Shown here piece by piece: positions 25,366-34,934 of a stretch of DNA of 64,000 bases. Origin of the DNA: Streptomyces sp. 11x1 (lineage in GTDB: Bacteria; Actinomycetota; Actinomycetes; Streptomycetales; Streptomycetaceae); NCBI RefSeq assembly GCF_032598905.1, contig NZ_CP122458.1, positions 8,147,001 through 8,211,000 of the forward strand, read 5' to 3'. How positions within the stretch are numbered: the stretch's first letter is position 1; every line of letters starts with the position of its first letter. The position numbers and the translations under genes are program-made. The notes under the pieces are model-generated. The model had not been told where the DNA came from, made no database searches, and worked only from the letters and a program-made list of their open reading frames with translations.

Positions 25366-27156
25366 ATGGCGGCGCAGTTCGGTTTGAGGCTCCGCAAGGG
25401 GGCGGCCACGACCGCCCTGGCCGCGGCCACGGTAGCGGCGCTCGCCGCCTCCCAGGCCCCGGGAGTGACCACCGACAGCGCGGGCAGACAGACCACGGGT
25501 TCGCCCTCCCCGGAGATGAGCACCCAGGCCGACGAGACGGCCACCGGCAACTCGCGGTACTACACGGACCTTCCGCCTCTCGACAGCCCCACCCCGACGA
25601 CGGGTCCGGGCGACACCTCCGGCACCGCCGGCGGCAGCGAGAGCGGCATACCCGCGACCGTCCTCGACGCCTACAAGAAGGCCGAGGCGTCCCTGCGCGC
25701 GTCCAAGCCCGGCTGCAACCTGCCCTGGCAACTCCTCGCCGCCATCGGCAAGGTCGAGTCCGGACAGGCGCGGGGCGGCCGTGTCGACACCGAGGGCACG
25801 ACGATCGGCAAGATCCTCGGCCCCCAGCTCAACGGCAACGGCTTCGCGAACATCAGCGACACCGACAACGGCGTCTACGACGACGACAGCACGCACGACC
25901 GCGCGGTCGGCCCCATGCAGTTCATCCCCTCCACCTGGGAGTGGGCGGGTCGCGACGGCAACGACGACGGTGCCGAGGACCCCAACAACATCTACGACGC
26001 CGCCCTCTCCGCCGGCCACTACCTGTGCCGCTTCGACTGGGACCTGTCGAACGACGCCAACCTGCGCAGCGCGATCCTCAGCTACAACAACTCGACGGAG
26101 TACTACAACACCGTCATGAGGTGGCTGGAGCACTACCGCAAGGGCACGCACGAGATCCCGGACGGCACCGGCTCCCTGCCGCAGACGCCGAGCGGCGGCA
26201 ACGGCAACAACACCGGCGGCCGCAACGGCGGCGGCTCCACGACGAGCCCCAGCCCCAAGCCGTCCAAGCCGTCCAAGCCGTCCAAGCCGGGGAAGCCCGG
26301 CACCGGCGAGCCGGGTGGTGGCGGCAGCAGCACCCCGAAGCCGCCCACCACCACACCGCCGGGCACACCCACGGACTCGGTGCACCACCTGGAGAACGCG
26401 GGCGCGTCGAACCTCACGGCCATGGCGGGGGACACCTTCACCGGCAGGCTCGCCACCCGCACCGAGACCAAGGCCGGCAAGGCCGTCGCGAAGGTCCGGG
26501 TCCGGTTCACCGTCGTCGGCGGCACCGACACCACGTTCACCGGCGGTGAGAAGGTGGCCACCGTCATCACCGACAGCACGGGCAAGGCCACCGCCCCCGC
26601 GCTCGTGGCCGGCGAGAAGACCGGCACCGTCACCGTCCGGGCCACCGTCGTGGGCCGCTCCGTGACAGCCCTCGACCACAAGGTCACCGTCACCGCCCGC
26701 CGGGCCGACGCCCTCGCCCGCACCGGCACCACCGCGCTGACCTGCGTGCCGAACGGCGAGTTCGCCGAGCAGATCGAACTCAAGGCCACCTACAGGGGAG
26801 AGGTCGCCGACAAGGTCGCCGTCAGGGCGACCCTGATCAAGTCCCTCCTCGACACCACCGTGAACGACAAGGGCCCCTCCTTCGACAAGGACGCCGCGGG
26901 CAACCCCATCCGCACCCTGACCGGCCTGGAGACCGACGCCGACGGTGCTCTCAAGCTCCCGAAGCTCTACTCCGACGACGCCACCGGCACGTTCCTGCTG
27001 CGCATCGAGACCGAGGGCGGCGCCACCCTCACGCTCGAACTGAAGGTGGAGGACCCGGCCGAGCCGACCGAGCCGACAGAGCCGACCGAGCCGGCCGAAC
27101 CCACGGAGACGACGGACGCGACGGAGCCGGCGACGCCGAGCCCCAGCGCGTCCTAG
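25366..27156 (+). CDS. Secreted lytic transglycosylase with Ig-like C-terminal region
   Basis: A 596-aa exported protein. The N-terminal signal (RKGAATTALAAATVAALAAS) is followed by a Ser/Thr linker, then a lysozyme-like lytic transglycosylase domain (about 90-260). That domain has LLAAIGKVESGQARGG with the catalytic Glu, DRAVGPMQFIPSTWEW and DAALSAGHYLCRFDWDL. A repetitive PSKPSKPSKPGKPG linker leads to beta-rich Ig-like repeats (about 340-560) and a Glu/Pro/Thr-rich tail. It likely cleaves peptidoglycan glycan strands outside the cell. The ATG at 25366 has GGGAGGGG upstream. Confidence 0.9.
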   Translation: MAAQFGLRLRKGAATTALAAATVAALAASQAPGVTTDSAGRQTTGSPSPEMSTQADETATGNSRYYTDLPPLDSPTPTTGPGDTSGTAGGSESGIPATVLDAYKKAEASLRASKPGCNLPWQLLAAIGKVESGQARGGRVDTEGTTIGKILGPQLNGNGFANISDTDNGVYDDDSTHDRAVGPMQFIPSTWEWAGRDGNDDGAEDPNNIYDAALSAGHYLCRFDWDLSNDANLRSAILSYNNSTEYYNTVMRWLEHYRKGTHEIPDGTGSLPQTPSGGNGNNTGGRNGGGSTTSPSPKPSKPSKPSKPGKPGTGEPGGGGSSTPKPPTTTPPGTPTDSVHHLENAGASNLTAMAGDTFTGRLATRTETKAGKAVAKVRVRFTVVGGTDTTFTGGEKVATVITDSTGKATAPALVAGEKTGTVTVRATVVGRSVTALDHKVTVTARRADALARTGTTALTCVPNGEFAEQIELKATYRGEVADKVAVRATLIKSLLDTTVNDKGPSFDKDAAGNPIRTLTGLETDADGALKLPKLYSDDATGTFLLRIETEGGATLTLELKVEDPAEPTEPTEPTEPAEPTETTDATEPATPSPSAS

Positions 27157-27193
27157 ACACGAGTCCTGGACCTCTCGGCCGGTCCGTACGGCC

Positions 27194-27229
27194 ACGGCGG
27201 CGCCCCTCCTCCACGAGGGGCGCCGCCGT
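27194..27229 (+). terminator. Terminator of the lytic transglycosylase gene
   Basis: A perfect 15-bp GC-rich stem (27194-27208 with 27215-27229) and 6-nt loop, 37 nt after the stop codon. No T-run. Confidence 0.85.
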
Positions 27230-27331
27230 CGTCCGTGCGCGACGTGTTCTCATCTGGCGCGCCCGTTGCTACCGTGCCGGACCTGACGACCTATCAGTTC
27301 CCTTCATGGGGCCCGTAGTCGGGAGGTCCGT

Positions 27332-27466
27332 ATGCGCGCCCTGATCGCCGCCGCGAGCGGTCTCGCCCTCGCTCTCGCCCTGGTGTTCACGCTCACCGCA
27401 CTGGGCTCACCGACGGGGAAGACGTCACCGAAGCCGCTGCTGACGACGGTCCCCGCACATCCGTGA
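27332..27466 (+). CDS. SPW_0924-type small membrane/secreted protein (44 aa)
   Basis: A 44-aa gene: ATG at 27332, TGA at 27464-27466, with GGGAGG 6 nt upstream. It has an N-terminal hydrophobic helix (LIAAASGLALALALVFTLTA) and the tail SPTGKTSPKPLLTTVPAHP. The pattern is that of the SPW_0924 family of very short actinomycete proteins (from memory). It sits 22 nt before the DUF3068 gene, so an operon is likely. Function unknown; a single-pass partner of the DUF3068 protein is plausible. Confidence 0.8.
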   Translation: MRALIAAASGLALALALVFTLTALGSPTGKTSPKPLLTTVPAHP

Positions 27467-27488
27467 CCGCCAGGGAGGGAGACCCGAG

Positions 27489-28481
27489 ATGCGCCGTAGG
27501 GCCGGTCTGATCCTGCTCGCGCTCGCCGTGTTCTTCACCGCGCTGTCCCCACTGCTGCGCTGGTACGCCTTCCCGAACCTGGCCAAGATCCCGGCGAACC
27601 AGTACCAGGACATGGTCCTGGAGGCCAAGGACGCCACCCTCCTCGACTACGGCACGATGACCGCCCGCACGGTCCCGAAGGTCACCATCGTGCAGACCCT
27701 CAAGGGCAACGTGGAGGCCTCCGAGGAGATCGAGAAGAGCACCGACCGGGACGTCGTCGTCTGGGACGGCCTGTCGTACGTCCAGGGCCCCGACGGCGAG
27801 ATGGTCTCCCGCATCCCCGAGCGCTACATCTTCGACGCCCACACCCAGGAACCCGTCCACGCCAAGGGCGAGATGGTCGACGGCGACCCCGTGCGGCGCC
27901 GGGGCCTGGAGTTCAAGTGGCCCTTCCTCACCGAGAAGCGGGACTACGAGTACTTCGACGCCCAGGCCCGGATCACCGCCCCCATCCACTACAAGGGCAC
28001 CCAGGACTTCCGCGGTGTCGAGGTCTACTACTTCGAACAGACCATCCCCTGGACCGAGGTCCCCTTCCCCCGCACCATGCCCGTGGAAGGCATCACCCGG
28101 GAGACGGTCGCACAGACGGGCACGACCCGCTGGTACACCACGGTCCGCAAGTTCTGGGTGGAACCCGTCACCGGAGCCCCCGTCTACGGCGAGGAGATCC
28201 ACAAGGAGGAACTGCGCGGCGGCACGCTCCTCGGCGACCGCGAGAAGGTGACCGCCTTCGCCGGGCACGTGAAGATGCGCGAGGACTACATCGAGCACAC
28301 GGTCGACCTGGTCGAGTCCCAGCGCCTCCTCGTCCTCCTCATGACCTCCTACCTCCCCTGGGGCTTCCTGGGCCTAGGCCTGCTGCTCCTCGCCCTCTCC
28401 CTCTACGTCGAGGCCCACGGCCGAAGGCCCGGCGAACCGGAGTCCGCGAGGCCCCCGGCGTCCGAGCCGGTCAACGCCTGA
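27489..28481 (+). CDS. DUF3068 (PorA-like) envelope protein
   Basis: A 330-aa protein with an N-terminal membrane helix (AGLILLALAVFFTALSPLL), a long extracytoplasmic domain and a C-terminal helix (LLVLLMTSYLPWGFLGLGLL). The extracytoplasmic part has conserved-looking blocks RWYTTVRKFWVEPVTGAPV and YFEQTIPWTEVPFP typical of DUF3068, a family annotated by some as porin PorA-like. The ATG at 27489 has GGGAGG upstream. The 3' end overlaps the convergent hrpB gene by 11 nt. Confidence 0.88.
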   Translation: MRRRAGLILLALAVFFTALSPLLRWYAFPNLAKIPANQYQDMVLEAKDATLLDYGTMTARTVPKVTIVQTLKGNVEASEEIEKSTDRDVVVWDGLSYVQGPDGEMVSRIPERYIFDAHTQEPVHAKGEMVDGDPVRRRGLEFKWPFLTEKRDYEYFDAQARITAPIHYKGTQDFRGVEVYYFEQTIPWTEVPFPRTMPVEGITRETVAQTGTTRWYTTVRKFWVEPVTGAPVYGEEIHKEELRGGTLLGDREKVTAFAGHVKMREDYIEHTVDLVESQRLLVLLMTSYLPWGFLGLGLLLLALSLYVEAHGRRPGEPESARPPASEPVNA

Positions 28482-31020
28482 GCCGCGCGTTGGTGAACCG
28501 GGTGGGCTCGGCCGTCGCCGGGTCCTCCGGCCACGGATGCTTGGGATAACGGCCCCGCAGCTCCGCCCGTACGGCCCGGTACCCGTCCCGCCAGAACGAG
28601 GCGAGATCGGCGGTGACGGCGGCGGGCCGCCCGGCGGGGGACAGCAGATGCACCAGCACCGGAACCCCGGCCAGCACGGGCGACTCCCGCAGCCCGAACA
28701 TCTCCTGCAACTTCACCGCCAGCACCGGCTGTTCGGGCCGCGAGTAGTCGACCCGGATCCGGGACCCGCTCGGCACTTCGATCCGCTCGGGCGCCAGCTC
28801 GTCCAGCCGTACGGCGTCCCCCGCGGCCCACGGCAGCAGCCGCCTCAGCCCCTGCCCGGCATCGATCCGCCCGAGGCCGGCCCGCCGCCGGGCCCGGCTC
28901 AACTCGGGCTCCAGCCACTCCTGCACGCGCGCGTGCAGGGCACTGTCGGACACGTCGGGCCAGGGTTCACCGAGCCGCCCCCTCAGGAACGCCAGCCGCT
29001 CCCGCAGCCGCGCCGCGTCCTCGGACCACCGCAACAGCCCGAACCCCTCGTCCCGCAGCCCCTCCAGCAACGCCTCCCGCACGCGCGCGGGCGCCGCCTC
29101 CCGCAACGGCCGCGCCGCCAGCTCCACGGCCCCCAGTCGCTCCACCCGGCGAGCCACCACATCCCCGTCCCGCCACGCGACCTCCTCGTCCCGCCGGTAC
29201 AGACCCCCGGCCGCCTCCCGGGCGACCCGCTCGTCGATCGCGACCCCGAGCCGCACGCGCGCGTGCCCGCCGCCCACCGCCCGGTCGGCGACGGCCACGG
29301 CGATCCAGGGCCCCTCTCGCAACCCGGACCCCTCCGGCACCTCGGCCCGGGTCCCGGACACCATGAGGAACGCCCCACCGTCACGTCGAGCCACCCGCTC
29401 CGGGAACGCCAGGGCGGCCACCACCCCGACGCCGTGATCGCCCCCGGCACCCACGGCCGTCCCACCGTTCGCGGCGTCGCCGCGCGGCTCACCCGGTGGG
29501 GAGTCGGGCGCGTGCGGCGACGCGGTCCGCAGGCGCCGGGCCTCCGCGCGCCAGCGGGCCGCGTAGGCGTCGCCCCCGCGCCGGGCGCGCAGCAACGCGG
29601 CGGCCAGGTCGTCGCCGTACTCCCGCGGCGGCTCCTCGCTCAGCAGCGCCACGACCTCCGCCGCGAGCTCGGCGCCCACCAGCGGCGTCGCGTCGAGGAG
29701 GGCCCGGGCCAGCCGGGGATGCAGGCCCAGACGGGACATGCGTACACCCCTTTCCGTGGCGTGACCGGCGGAGCCGACCGCCCCGATCGCCGAGAGCACG
29801 CCGCGCGCCGCCGCCATCGCCCCGCTCGGCGGCGGGTCCAGCAACGCGAGCCCCGTCGCCTCCGCATCACCCCAGCAGGCCGCCTGCAACGCGAACGCCG
29901 TCAGGTCGGCCACCTTGATCTCCGGCGCGGGGAAACGCGGCAGACGGGCGTCCTCGGCCTCCGCCCAGCACCGGTAGACGACCCCCGGGGCCTCGCGCCC
30001 CGCCCGCCCGGCCCGCTGCCGCCCGGCCGCCCGTGAGGCCCGCAGCGTCGTCAGCGCGCCGAGCCCGCGCGCGTGGTCGACCCGCGGCTCCCGCGCGAGC
30101 CCCGAGTCCACGACCACCCGCACACCGGGCACCGTCAGCGAGGACTCCGCGACCGACGTCGCCAGGACCACCCGCCGCCGCTCCCCGCCCGCCAGCACCG
30201 CGTCCTGCACCGCGGCCGGCGCCCGACCGTGCACCTGGAGCACGTCCACGTCACCGAGCCCGCCCAACTGCCCCGCCACGCGCGCGATCTCGCCCACGCC
30301 CGGCAGGAAACACAGGACGTCACCCTCCCGTTCGGTCAGCGCCCGCCGCACCACCGACGCGACATGCGTCAGCGCCGCCGGGTCCACCCGCATCCCGTGC
30401 GGCGGCCGTACCGGACGGGCCGGCGGCGCCCACACCACCTCCACCGGATACGCCACGCCCTCGGCGGCGACCACCGGCGCCCCGCCCAGCAGCCGCGCCC
30501 AGCCCTCCGCGTCGGTCGTCGCCGACGCCGCCACCAGCCGCAGCTCGGGCCGCAGCGCCGCCCGCACGTCCAGCAGGAACGCCGCGACCGTGTCCGCGTC
30601 CAGATGTCGTTCGTGGCACTCGTCGAGCACGACGACGTCGACGTTCGGCAACTCCTGGTCCCGCTGCAGCCGTTGCAGCAGGACACCGGTCGTGACGACC
30701 TCCACGCGCGCGCGTGGGCCCACGACCCGCTCGCCGCGCACGGTGTACCCGACGCTGTCGCCGACCTTCTCGCCCAGCAGCCACGCCATCCGGCGGGCCG
30801 CCGCCCGCGCCGCGATCCGCCGGGGCTCGGCGACGACCACCCGACGCGCCGGCCGTCCGCCGCCGTTCAGCAGCCCCGCCAGGGCCAGCGGCACCAGCGT
30901 CGTCTTCCCGGTGCCGGGCGGCGCCACGAGGACGGCGGTGCCGTGCCCCTCCAGGGCCTCCTCCAGAGCGGGCAGGGCGGCGCGCACGGGCAGCGCGTCC
31001 AGGGCGTCGTCACGGATCAC
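28471..31020 (-). CDS. hrpB: ATP-dependent RNA helicase HrpB
   Basis: An 849-aa DEAH/DExH helicase. Motif I is VLVAPPGTGKTTLVPLAL, Ia VVVAEPRRIAARAAARRMA, II VVVLDECHERHLDAD (DECH), III ASATTDAE, and VI GRQRAGRAGREAPG. The C-terminal HrpB-specific region is present (TADLASFWRDGYRAVRAEL near the end). The start is a GTG at 31020. HrpB has no well-defined role in actinomycetes. The 3' end overlaps the DUF3068 gene on the other strand. Confidence 0.94.
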   Translation of the reverse strand: MIRDDALDALPVRAALPALEEALEGHGTAVLVAPPGTGKTTLVPLALAGLLNGGGRPARRVVVAEPRRIAARAAARRMAWLLGEKVGDSVGYTVRGERVVGPRARVEVVTTGVLLQRLQRDQELPNVDVVVLDECHERHLDADTVAAFLLDVRAALRPELRLVAASATTDAEGWARLLGGAPVVAAEGVAYPVEVVWAPPARPVRPPHGMRVDPAALTHVASVVRRALTEREGDVLCFLPGVGEIARVAGQLGGLGDVDVLQVHGRAPAAVQDAVLAGGERRRVVLATSVAESSLTVPGVRVVVDSGLAREPRVDHARGLGALTTLRASRAAGRQRAGRAGREAPGVVYRCWAEAEDARLPRFPAPEIKVADLTAFALQAACWGDAEATGLALLDPPPSGAMAAARGVLSAIGAVGSAGHATERGVRMSRLGLHPRLARALLDATPLVGAELAAEVVALLSEEPPREYGDDLAAALLRARRGGDAYAARWRAEARRLRTASPHAPDSPPGEPRGDAANGGTAVGAGGDHGVGVVAALAFPERVARRDGGAFLMVSGTRAEVPEGSGLREGPWIAVAVADRAVGGGHARVRLGVAIDERVAREAAGGLYRRDEEVAWRDGDVVARRVERLGAVELAARPLREAAPARVREALLEGLRDEGFGLLRWSEDAARLRERLAFLRGRLGEPWPDVSDSALHARVQEWLEPELSRARRRAGLGRIDAGQGLRRLLPWAAGDAVRLDELAPERIEVPSGSRIRVDYSRPEQPVLAVKLQEMFGLRESPVLAGVPVLVHLLSPAGRPAAVTADLASFWRDGYRAVRAELRGRYPKHPWPEDPATAEPTRFTNARLRR

Positions 31021-31045
31021 GCCCCCAGTGTGTCGCGTGCCCGGG

Positions 31046-31960
31046 TCAGTCCCGCTCGCACACGAAGATCGCCGTCCCCGGGATCAGGTTGCCGCGCAGC
31101 GGGGACCAGCCTCCCCACTCGGAGGAGTTCCAGGCGGGCCACTCCGGCTCGACCAGATCGACCAGCCGGAAGTCCGCGGCCACGACGTCCCGGACACGGT
31201 CGCCGATCGTGCGGTGGTGCTCCACGTACACCGCCCGCCCCCGCTCGTCCTGCTCGACGTACGGCGTGCGGTCGAAGTAGGAGCCGGAGACGGACAGACC
31301 GTCGGGGCCGGGCTCGTCGGGGAAGGCCCAGCGGATCGGATGGGTCACCGAGAAGACGAAACGGCCCTCGGGGCGCAGGACCCGGCGGACCTCCCGCAGC
31401 ACCCCCACCGGGTCGGCGACGAAGGGCAGCGCCCCGTACGCCGAGCACGCCAGGTCGAAGGAGGCGTCCGCGAAGGGCAGATCGCCGGCGTCGGCGCACA
31501 CCAGGGGGAACGAGCTCCCGATGCGCAGCGCGTGCTGCAGCTGGCGGTGGGAGAGGTCCAGGGCCACCGGACGGGCCCCCTGGGCGGCCAGCCAGCGCGC
31601 GCACTGCGCGGCACCGGCGCCGATCTCCAGGACGTCCTTGCCCTTCAGCTCCTCGGGCGGCCCCAGCAGCTCCGCCTCCACCTCGTCGAGCCCCTCCGGG
31701 CCCCACACGAAACGGTCGTCGCCGAGGAACGTGCCGTGCTCGACCTGGTAGTCGTCGGCGTTCCGGTCCCACCAGCCCCGGTTGGCCCGGGAACTCTCCG
31801 TCACCCCGGCGTCGCGGCGGGTGGCCTCCGGTTCGTCCGCCTCGGACGTCCCGCCGGCCCCGTGGGCCGCGTCGGCTTCGTGGACTTCGGGCTCTTGGAT
31901 GATCGGCTCCCTCGTCGTACTCTTCCGTAACCTGCGTGCGACCCGCTCCGGTGGTGACAC
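31046..31960 (-). CDS. Class I SAM-dependent methyltransferase
   Basis: A 304-aa methyltransferase. A Glu/Ala-rich N-terminal tail of about 55 residues precedes RANRGWWDRNADDYQVEHG, then SAM motif I DVLEIGAGAAQCARWLA, a downstream acidic residue in RPVALDLSHRQ, and VLREVRRVLRPEGRFVFSV. Substrate unknown. I chose the GTG at 31960 because GGAG lies upstream and GC-rich third positions extend that far. This start includes a TTA codon (31928-31930). A GTG at 31804 would omit the tail. It is divergent from rpsA. Confidence 0.82.
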   Translation of the reverse strand: MSPPERVARRLRKSTTREPIIQEPEVHEADAAHGAGGTSEADEPEATRRDAGVTESSRANRGWWDRNADDYQVEHGTFLGDDRFVWGPEGLDEVEAELLGPPEELKGKDVLEIGAGAAQCARWLAAQGARPVALDLSHRQLQHALRIGSSFPLVCADAGDLPFADASFDLACSAYGALPFVADPVGVLREVRRVLRPEGRFVFSVTHPIRWAFPDEPGPDGLSVSGSYFDRTPYVEQDERGRAVYVEHHRTIGDRVRDVVAADFRLVDLVEPEWPAWNSSEWGGWSPLRGNLIPGTAIFVCERD

Positions 31961-32049
31961 GAAAGGGGTCTCCCAGGCCTGCGTGGCCTCAAGGGACAGG
32001 TTTTGTGCCGGGTATGCGGCGTTCCGCCCCGGGTGTGCGCCTTCGCGCA

Positions 32050-32078
32050 TTGACCGTGCCTGGCTGCCCCCGTATGCT
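32050..32078 (+). promoter_or_regulatory. Vegetative (HrdB-type) promoter of rpsA
   Basis: TTGACC at 32050-32055, a 17-nt spacer and TATGCT at 32073-32078 form a near-ideal housekeeping promoter. Transcription should start about 32085, giving an rpsA leader of about 190 nt, long enough for autoregulatory structure. Confidence 0.85.
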
Positions 32079-32277
32079 ACAAGTTGCGCTGCGGGCCTGC
32101 GCACCTCAGACGTAGCAGGCTGCGCTCGCATCTGTCGTATGTCCCCTCGGTTTTCGAGGCGCCATTGGCTTTTCGTCATGTGGTGCTTCCTTGGCTGTCC
32201 GGCTTCTTCAGAGCGATACGGGCTCCCGGCGTAGCAGTACCTACGACTTCAATGTCCGTACCGGAGCCCTTTCCCAC

Positions 32278-33774
32278 ATGACGAGCAGCACCGAGACCAC
32301 CGCCACCACCCCGCAGGTTGCGGTCAACGACATCGGTAACGAGGAAGCCTTCCTCGCCGCGATCGACGAGACGATCAAGTACTTCAACGACGGCGACATC
32401 GTCGACGGCGTCATCGTGAAGGTCGACCGGGACGAGGTCCTGCTCGACATCGGTTACAAGACCGAAGGTGTCATCCCGAGCCGCGAGCTGTCGATCAAGC
32501 ACGACGTCGACCCCAACGAGGTCGTCGCCGTCGGTGACGAGATCGAAGCCCTTGTTCTCCAGAAGGAGGACAAGGAAGGCCGCCTGATCCTCTCGAAGAA
32601 GCGCGCCCAGTACGAGCGTGCCTGGGGCACCATCGAGAAGATCAAGGAAGAGGACGGCATCGTCACCGGTACCGTCATCGAGGTCGTCAAGGGTGGTCTC
32701 ATCCTCGACATCGGCCTCCGTGGCTTCCTGCCGGCCTCCCTCGTCGAGATGCGTCGTGTCCGCGACCTCCAGCCCTACGTGGGCAAGGAGCTCGAGGCGA
32801 AGATCATCGAGCTGGACAAGAACCGCAACAACGTGGTCCTGTCCCGCCGTGCCTGGCTGGAGCAGACCCAGTCCGAGGTCCGCCAGACGTTCCTCACGAC
32901 CCTCCAGAAGGGTCAGGTCCGCTCCGGCGTGGTCTCCTCGATCGTCAACTTCGGTGCCTTCGTGGACCTGGGTGGCGTCGACGGTCTGGTCCACGTCTCC
33001 GAGCTGTCCTGGAAGCACATCGACCACCCCTCCGAGGTCGTCGAGGTCGGCCAGGAGGTCACGGTCGAGGTCCTCGACGTCGACATGGACCGCGAGCGCG
33101 TCTCCCTGTCGCTGAAGGCGACCCAGGAAGACCCGTGGCAGCAGTTCGCCCGGACCCACCAGATCGGCCAGGTCGTGCCCGGCAAGGTCACGAAGCTGGT
33201 TCCGTTCGGTGCGTTCGTCCGCGTGGACGAGGGCATCGAGGGTCTGGTCCACATCTCCGAGCTGGCCGAGCGCCACGTGGAGATCCCGGAGCAGGTCGTC
33301 CAGGTCAACGACGAGATCTTCGTCAAGGTCATCGACATCGACCTGGAGCGGCGCCGGATCTCGCTGTCCCTCAAGCAGGCCAACGAGTCCTTCGGTTCGG
33401 ACCCGGCCTCGGTCGAGTTCGACCCGACCCTGTACGGCATGGCCGCGTCCTACGACGACCAGGGCAACTACATCTACCCCGAGGGCTTCGACCCCGAGAC
33501 CAACGACTGGCTCGAGGGCTACGAGACCCAGCGCGAGGCTTGGGAGGGCCAGTACGCCGAGGCGCAGCAGCGCTTCGAGCAGCACCAGGCCCAGGTCATC
33601 AAGTCCCGCGAGGCCGACGCCGCTGCCGCGGCCGAGGGCGGCGACGCCGCGGGTGCGGCTCCGGCCGCGGGTGGTGGCTCCTACTCCTCCGAGGGTGCGG
33701 ACACCTCCGGCGCGCTCGCCTCGGACGAGGCCCTCGCCGCGCTCCGCGAGAAGCTGGCCGGTGGCCAGAGCTGA
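32278..33774 (+). CDS. rpsA: 30S ribosomal protein S1
   Basis: A 498-aa S1 protein with four S1/OB-fold RNA-binding domains, at about residues 35-105 (GDIVDGVIVKVDRDEVLLD), 120-190 (GIVTGTVIEVVKGGLILD), 205-275 (GQVRSGVVSSIVNFGAFVDL) and 290-365 (GQVVPGKVTKLVPFGAFVRV). Four domains is usual in actinobacteria against six in E. coli. The C-terminal 100 residues are acidic and Ala/Gly-rich. It helps load mRNA on the 30S subunit. The ATG at 32278 has GGAG about 12 nt upstream. Confidence 0.97.
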   Translation: MTSSTETTATTPQVAVNDIGNEEAFLAAIDETIKYFNDGDIVDGVIVKVDRDEVLLDIGYKTEGVIPSRELSIKHDVDPNEVVAVGDEIEALVLQKEDKEGRLILSKKRAQYERAWGTIEKIKEEDGIVTGTVIEVVKGGLILDIGLRGFLPASLVEMRRVRDLQPYVGKELEAKIIELDKNRNNVVLSRRAWLEQTQSEVRQTFLTTLQKGQVRSGVVSSIVNFGAFVDLGGVDGLVHVSELSWKHIDHPSEVVEVGQEVTVEVLDVDMDRERVSLSLKATQEDPWQQFARTHQIGQVVPGKVTKLVPFGAFVRVDEGIEGLVHISELAERHVEIPEQVVQVNDEIFVKVIDIDLERRRISLSLKQANESFGSDPASVEFDPTLYGMAASYDDQGNYIYPEGFDPETNDWLEGYETQREAWEGQYAEAQQRFEQHQAQVIKSREADAAAAAEGGDAAGAAPAAGGGSYSSEGADTSGALASDEALAALREKLAGGQS

Positions 33775-33806
33775 ACGCACACGGCTGAGCGATAGCCGAT
33801 AACACC

Positions 33807-33838
33807 TCGGGCCCGCATCCCTCCGGATGCGGGCCCGA
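33807..33838 (+). terminator. rpsA terminator
   Basis: A perfect 14-bp stem (33807-33820 with 33825-33838) with loop CTCC, 32 nt after the rpsA stop. No T-run follows. Confidence 0.88.
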
Positions 33839-33934
33839 AGTGTGTCCCGGGCGGGCCGTGTTCGCGGCGCGTTCCGGGAATGCCCGGACCCGCTCCCGCG
33901 TTGTCGACTACGAACACGAGGAGGAGCGTTCACA

Positions 33935-34873
33935 GTGCTTGATCCGCAGGGTTTGTACGCATGGGAGCCGAACGGCCTGGCAGTCGTCGACATGGCGCTC
34001 GCCCAGGAGTCGGCGGGACTTGTCATGCTCTACCACTTCGACGGATACATCGACGCAGGTGAGACGGGCGACCAGATCGTCGAACGGCTCCTTGGCTCAA
34101 CTCCCCACCAGGTGGTGGCCCGCTTCGACCACGACCGGCTCGTGGACTACCGGGCTCGCCGCCCGCTGCTGACGTTCAAGCGCGACCGCTGGACCGACTA
34201 CGAGGTGCCGGCCCTGGAGGTGCGGCTCGTCCAGGACGCCACCGGAGCGCCGTTCCTGCTGCTGTCGGGCCCCGAGCCGGACGTGGAGTGGGAGCGTTTC
34301 GCGGCCGCCGTTCAGCAGATCGTGGAACGGCTCGGCGTCCGCCTGTCGGTCAACTTCCACGGCATCCCCATGGGCGTCCCGCACACCCGCCCGGTGGGCC
34401 TGACCCCGCACGGCAACCGGGCCGAGCTCGTCCCCGGACACCGCAGCCCCTTCGAGGAGGCCCAGGTGCCCGGCAGCGCCGAGTCCCTCGTGGAGTACCG
34501 CCTCATGGGAGCCGGGCACGACGTGCTGGGCGTCGCCGCGCACGTCCCGCACTACATCGCCCGCTCGCCCTACCCGGACGCCGCCCTGTCCGTCCTGGAG
34601 GCCGTCACGGCCGCCACCGGCCTGGTGCTGCCCTCCGTCGCCCACGCCCTGCGCACGGAGGCGCACCGCACGCAGACGGAGATCGACCGGCAGATCCGGG
34701 AGGGCGACGAGGAACTGGTCGCCCTCGTACAGGGCCTGGAGCACCAGTACGACGCCGCGGCGGGCGCCGAGACCCGGGGCAACATGCTCGCCGAGCCCGT
34801 CGACATCCCCTCCGCCGACGAGATCGGGCGGGAGTTCGAGAAGTTCCTCGCGGAGCGGGAGGGCGACGGCTGA
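33935..34873 (+). CDS. PAC2 family protein
   Basis: A 312-aa protein of the PAC2 (proteasome-assembly-chaperone-like) family. It shows [20 protein letters not shown] near the N-terminus, the central [19 protein letters not shown] block and [20 protein letters not shown]. Actinobacteria have 20S proteasomes, so a role linked to proteasome or protein quality control is possible but unproven. The GTG at 33935 has GAGGAGGAGC upstream; earlier codons in the open frame are not supported. Confidence 0.88.
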   Translation: MLDPQGLYAWEPNGLAVVDMALAQESAGLVMLYHFDGYIDAGETGDQIVERLLGSTPHQVVARFDHDRLVDYRARRPLLTFKRDRWTDYEVPALEVRLVQDATGAPFLLLSGPEPDVEWERFAAAVQQIVERLGVRLSVNFHGIPMGVPHTRPVGLTPHGNRAELVPGHRSPFEEAQVPGSAESLVEYRLMGAGHDVLGVAAHVPHYIARSPYPDAALSVLEAVTAATGLVLPSVAHALRTEAHRTQTEIDRQIREGDEELVALVQGLEHQYDAAAGAETRGNMLAEPVDIPSADEIGREFEKFLAEREGDG

Positions 34874-34921
34874 TCCTGCCCACCGCCCGCCTACCGCCTA
34901 CCGGCCTCCTCGGCCAGGGCC

Positions 34922-34927
34922 TAAGCT
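34922..34927 (+). promoter_or_regulatory. Candidate -10 element of a leaderless coaE promoter
   Basis: TAAGCT ends 8 nt before the coaE ATG. No Shine-Dalgarno is visible before the ATG. Confidence 0.45.
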
Positions 34928-34934
34928 GCCGGGC

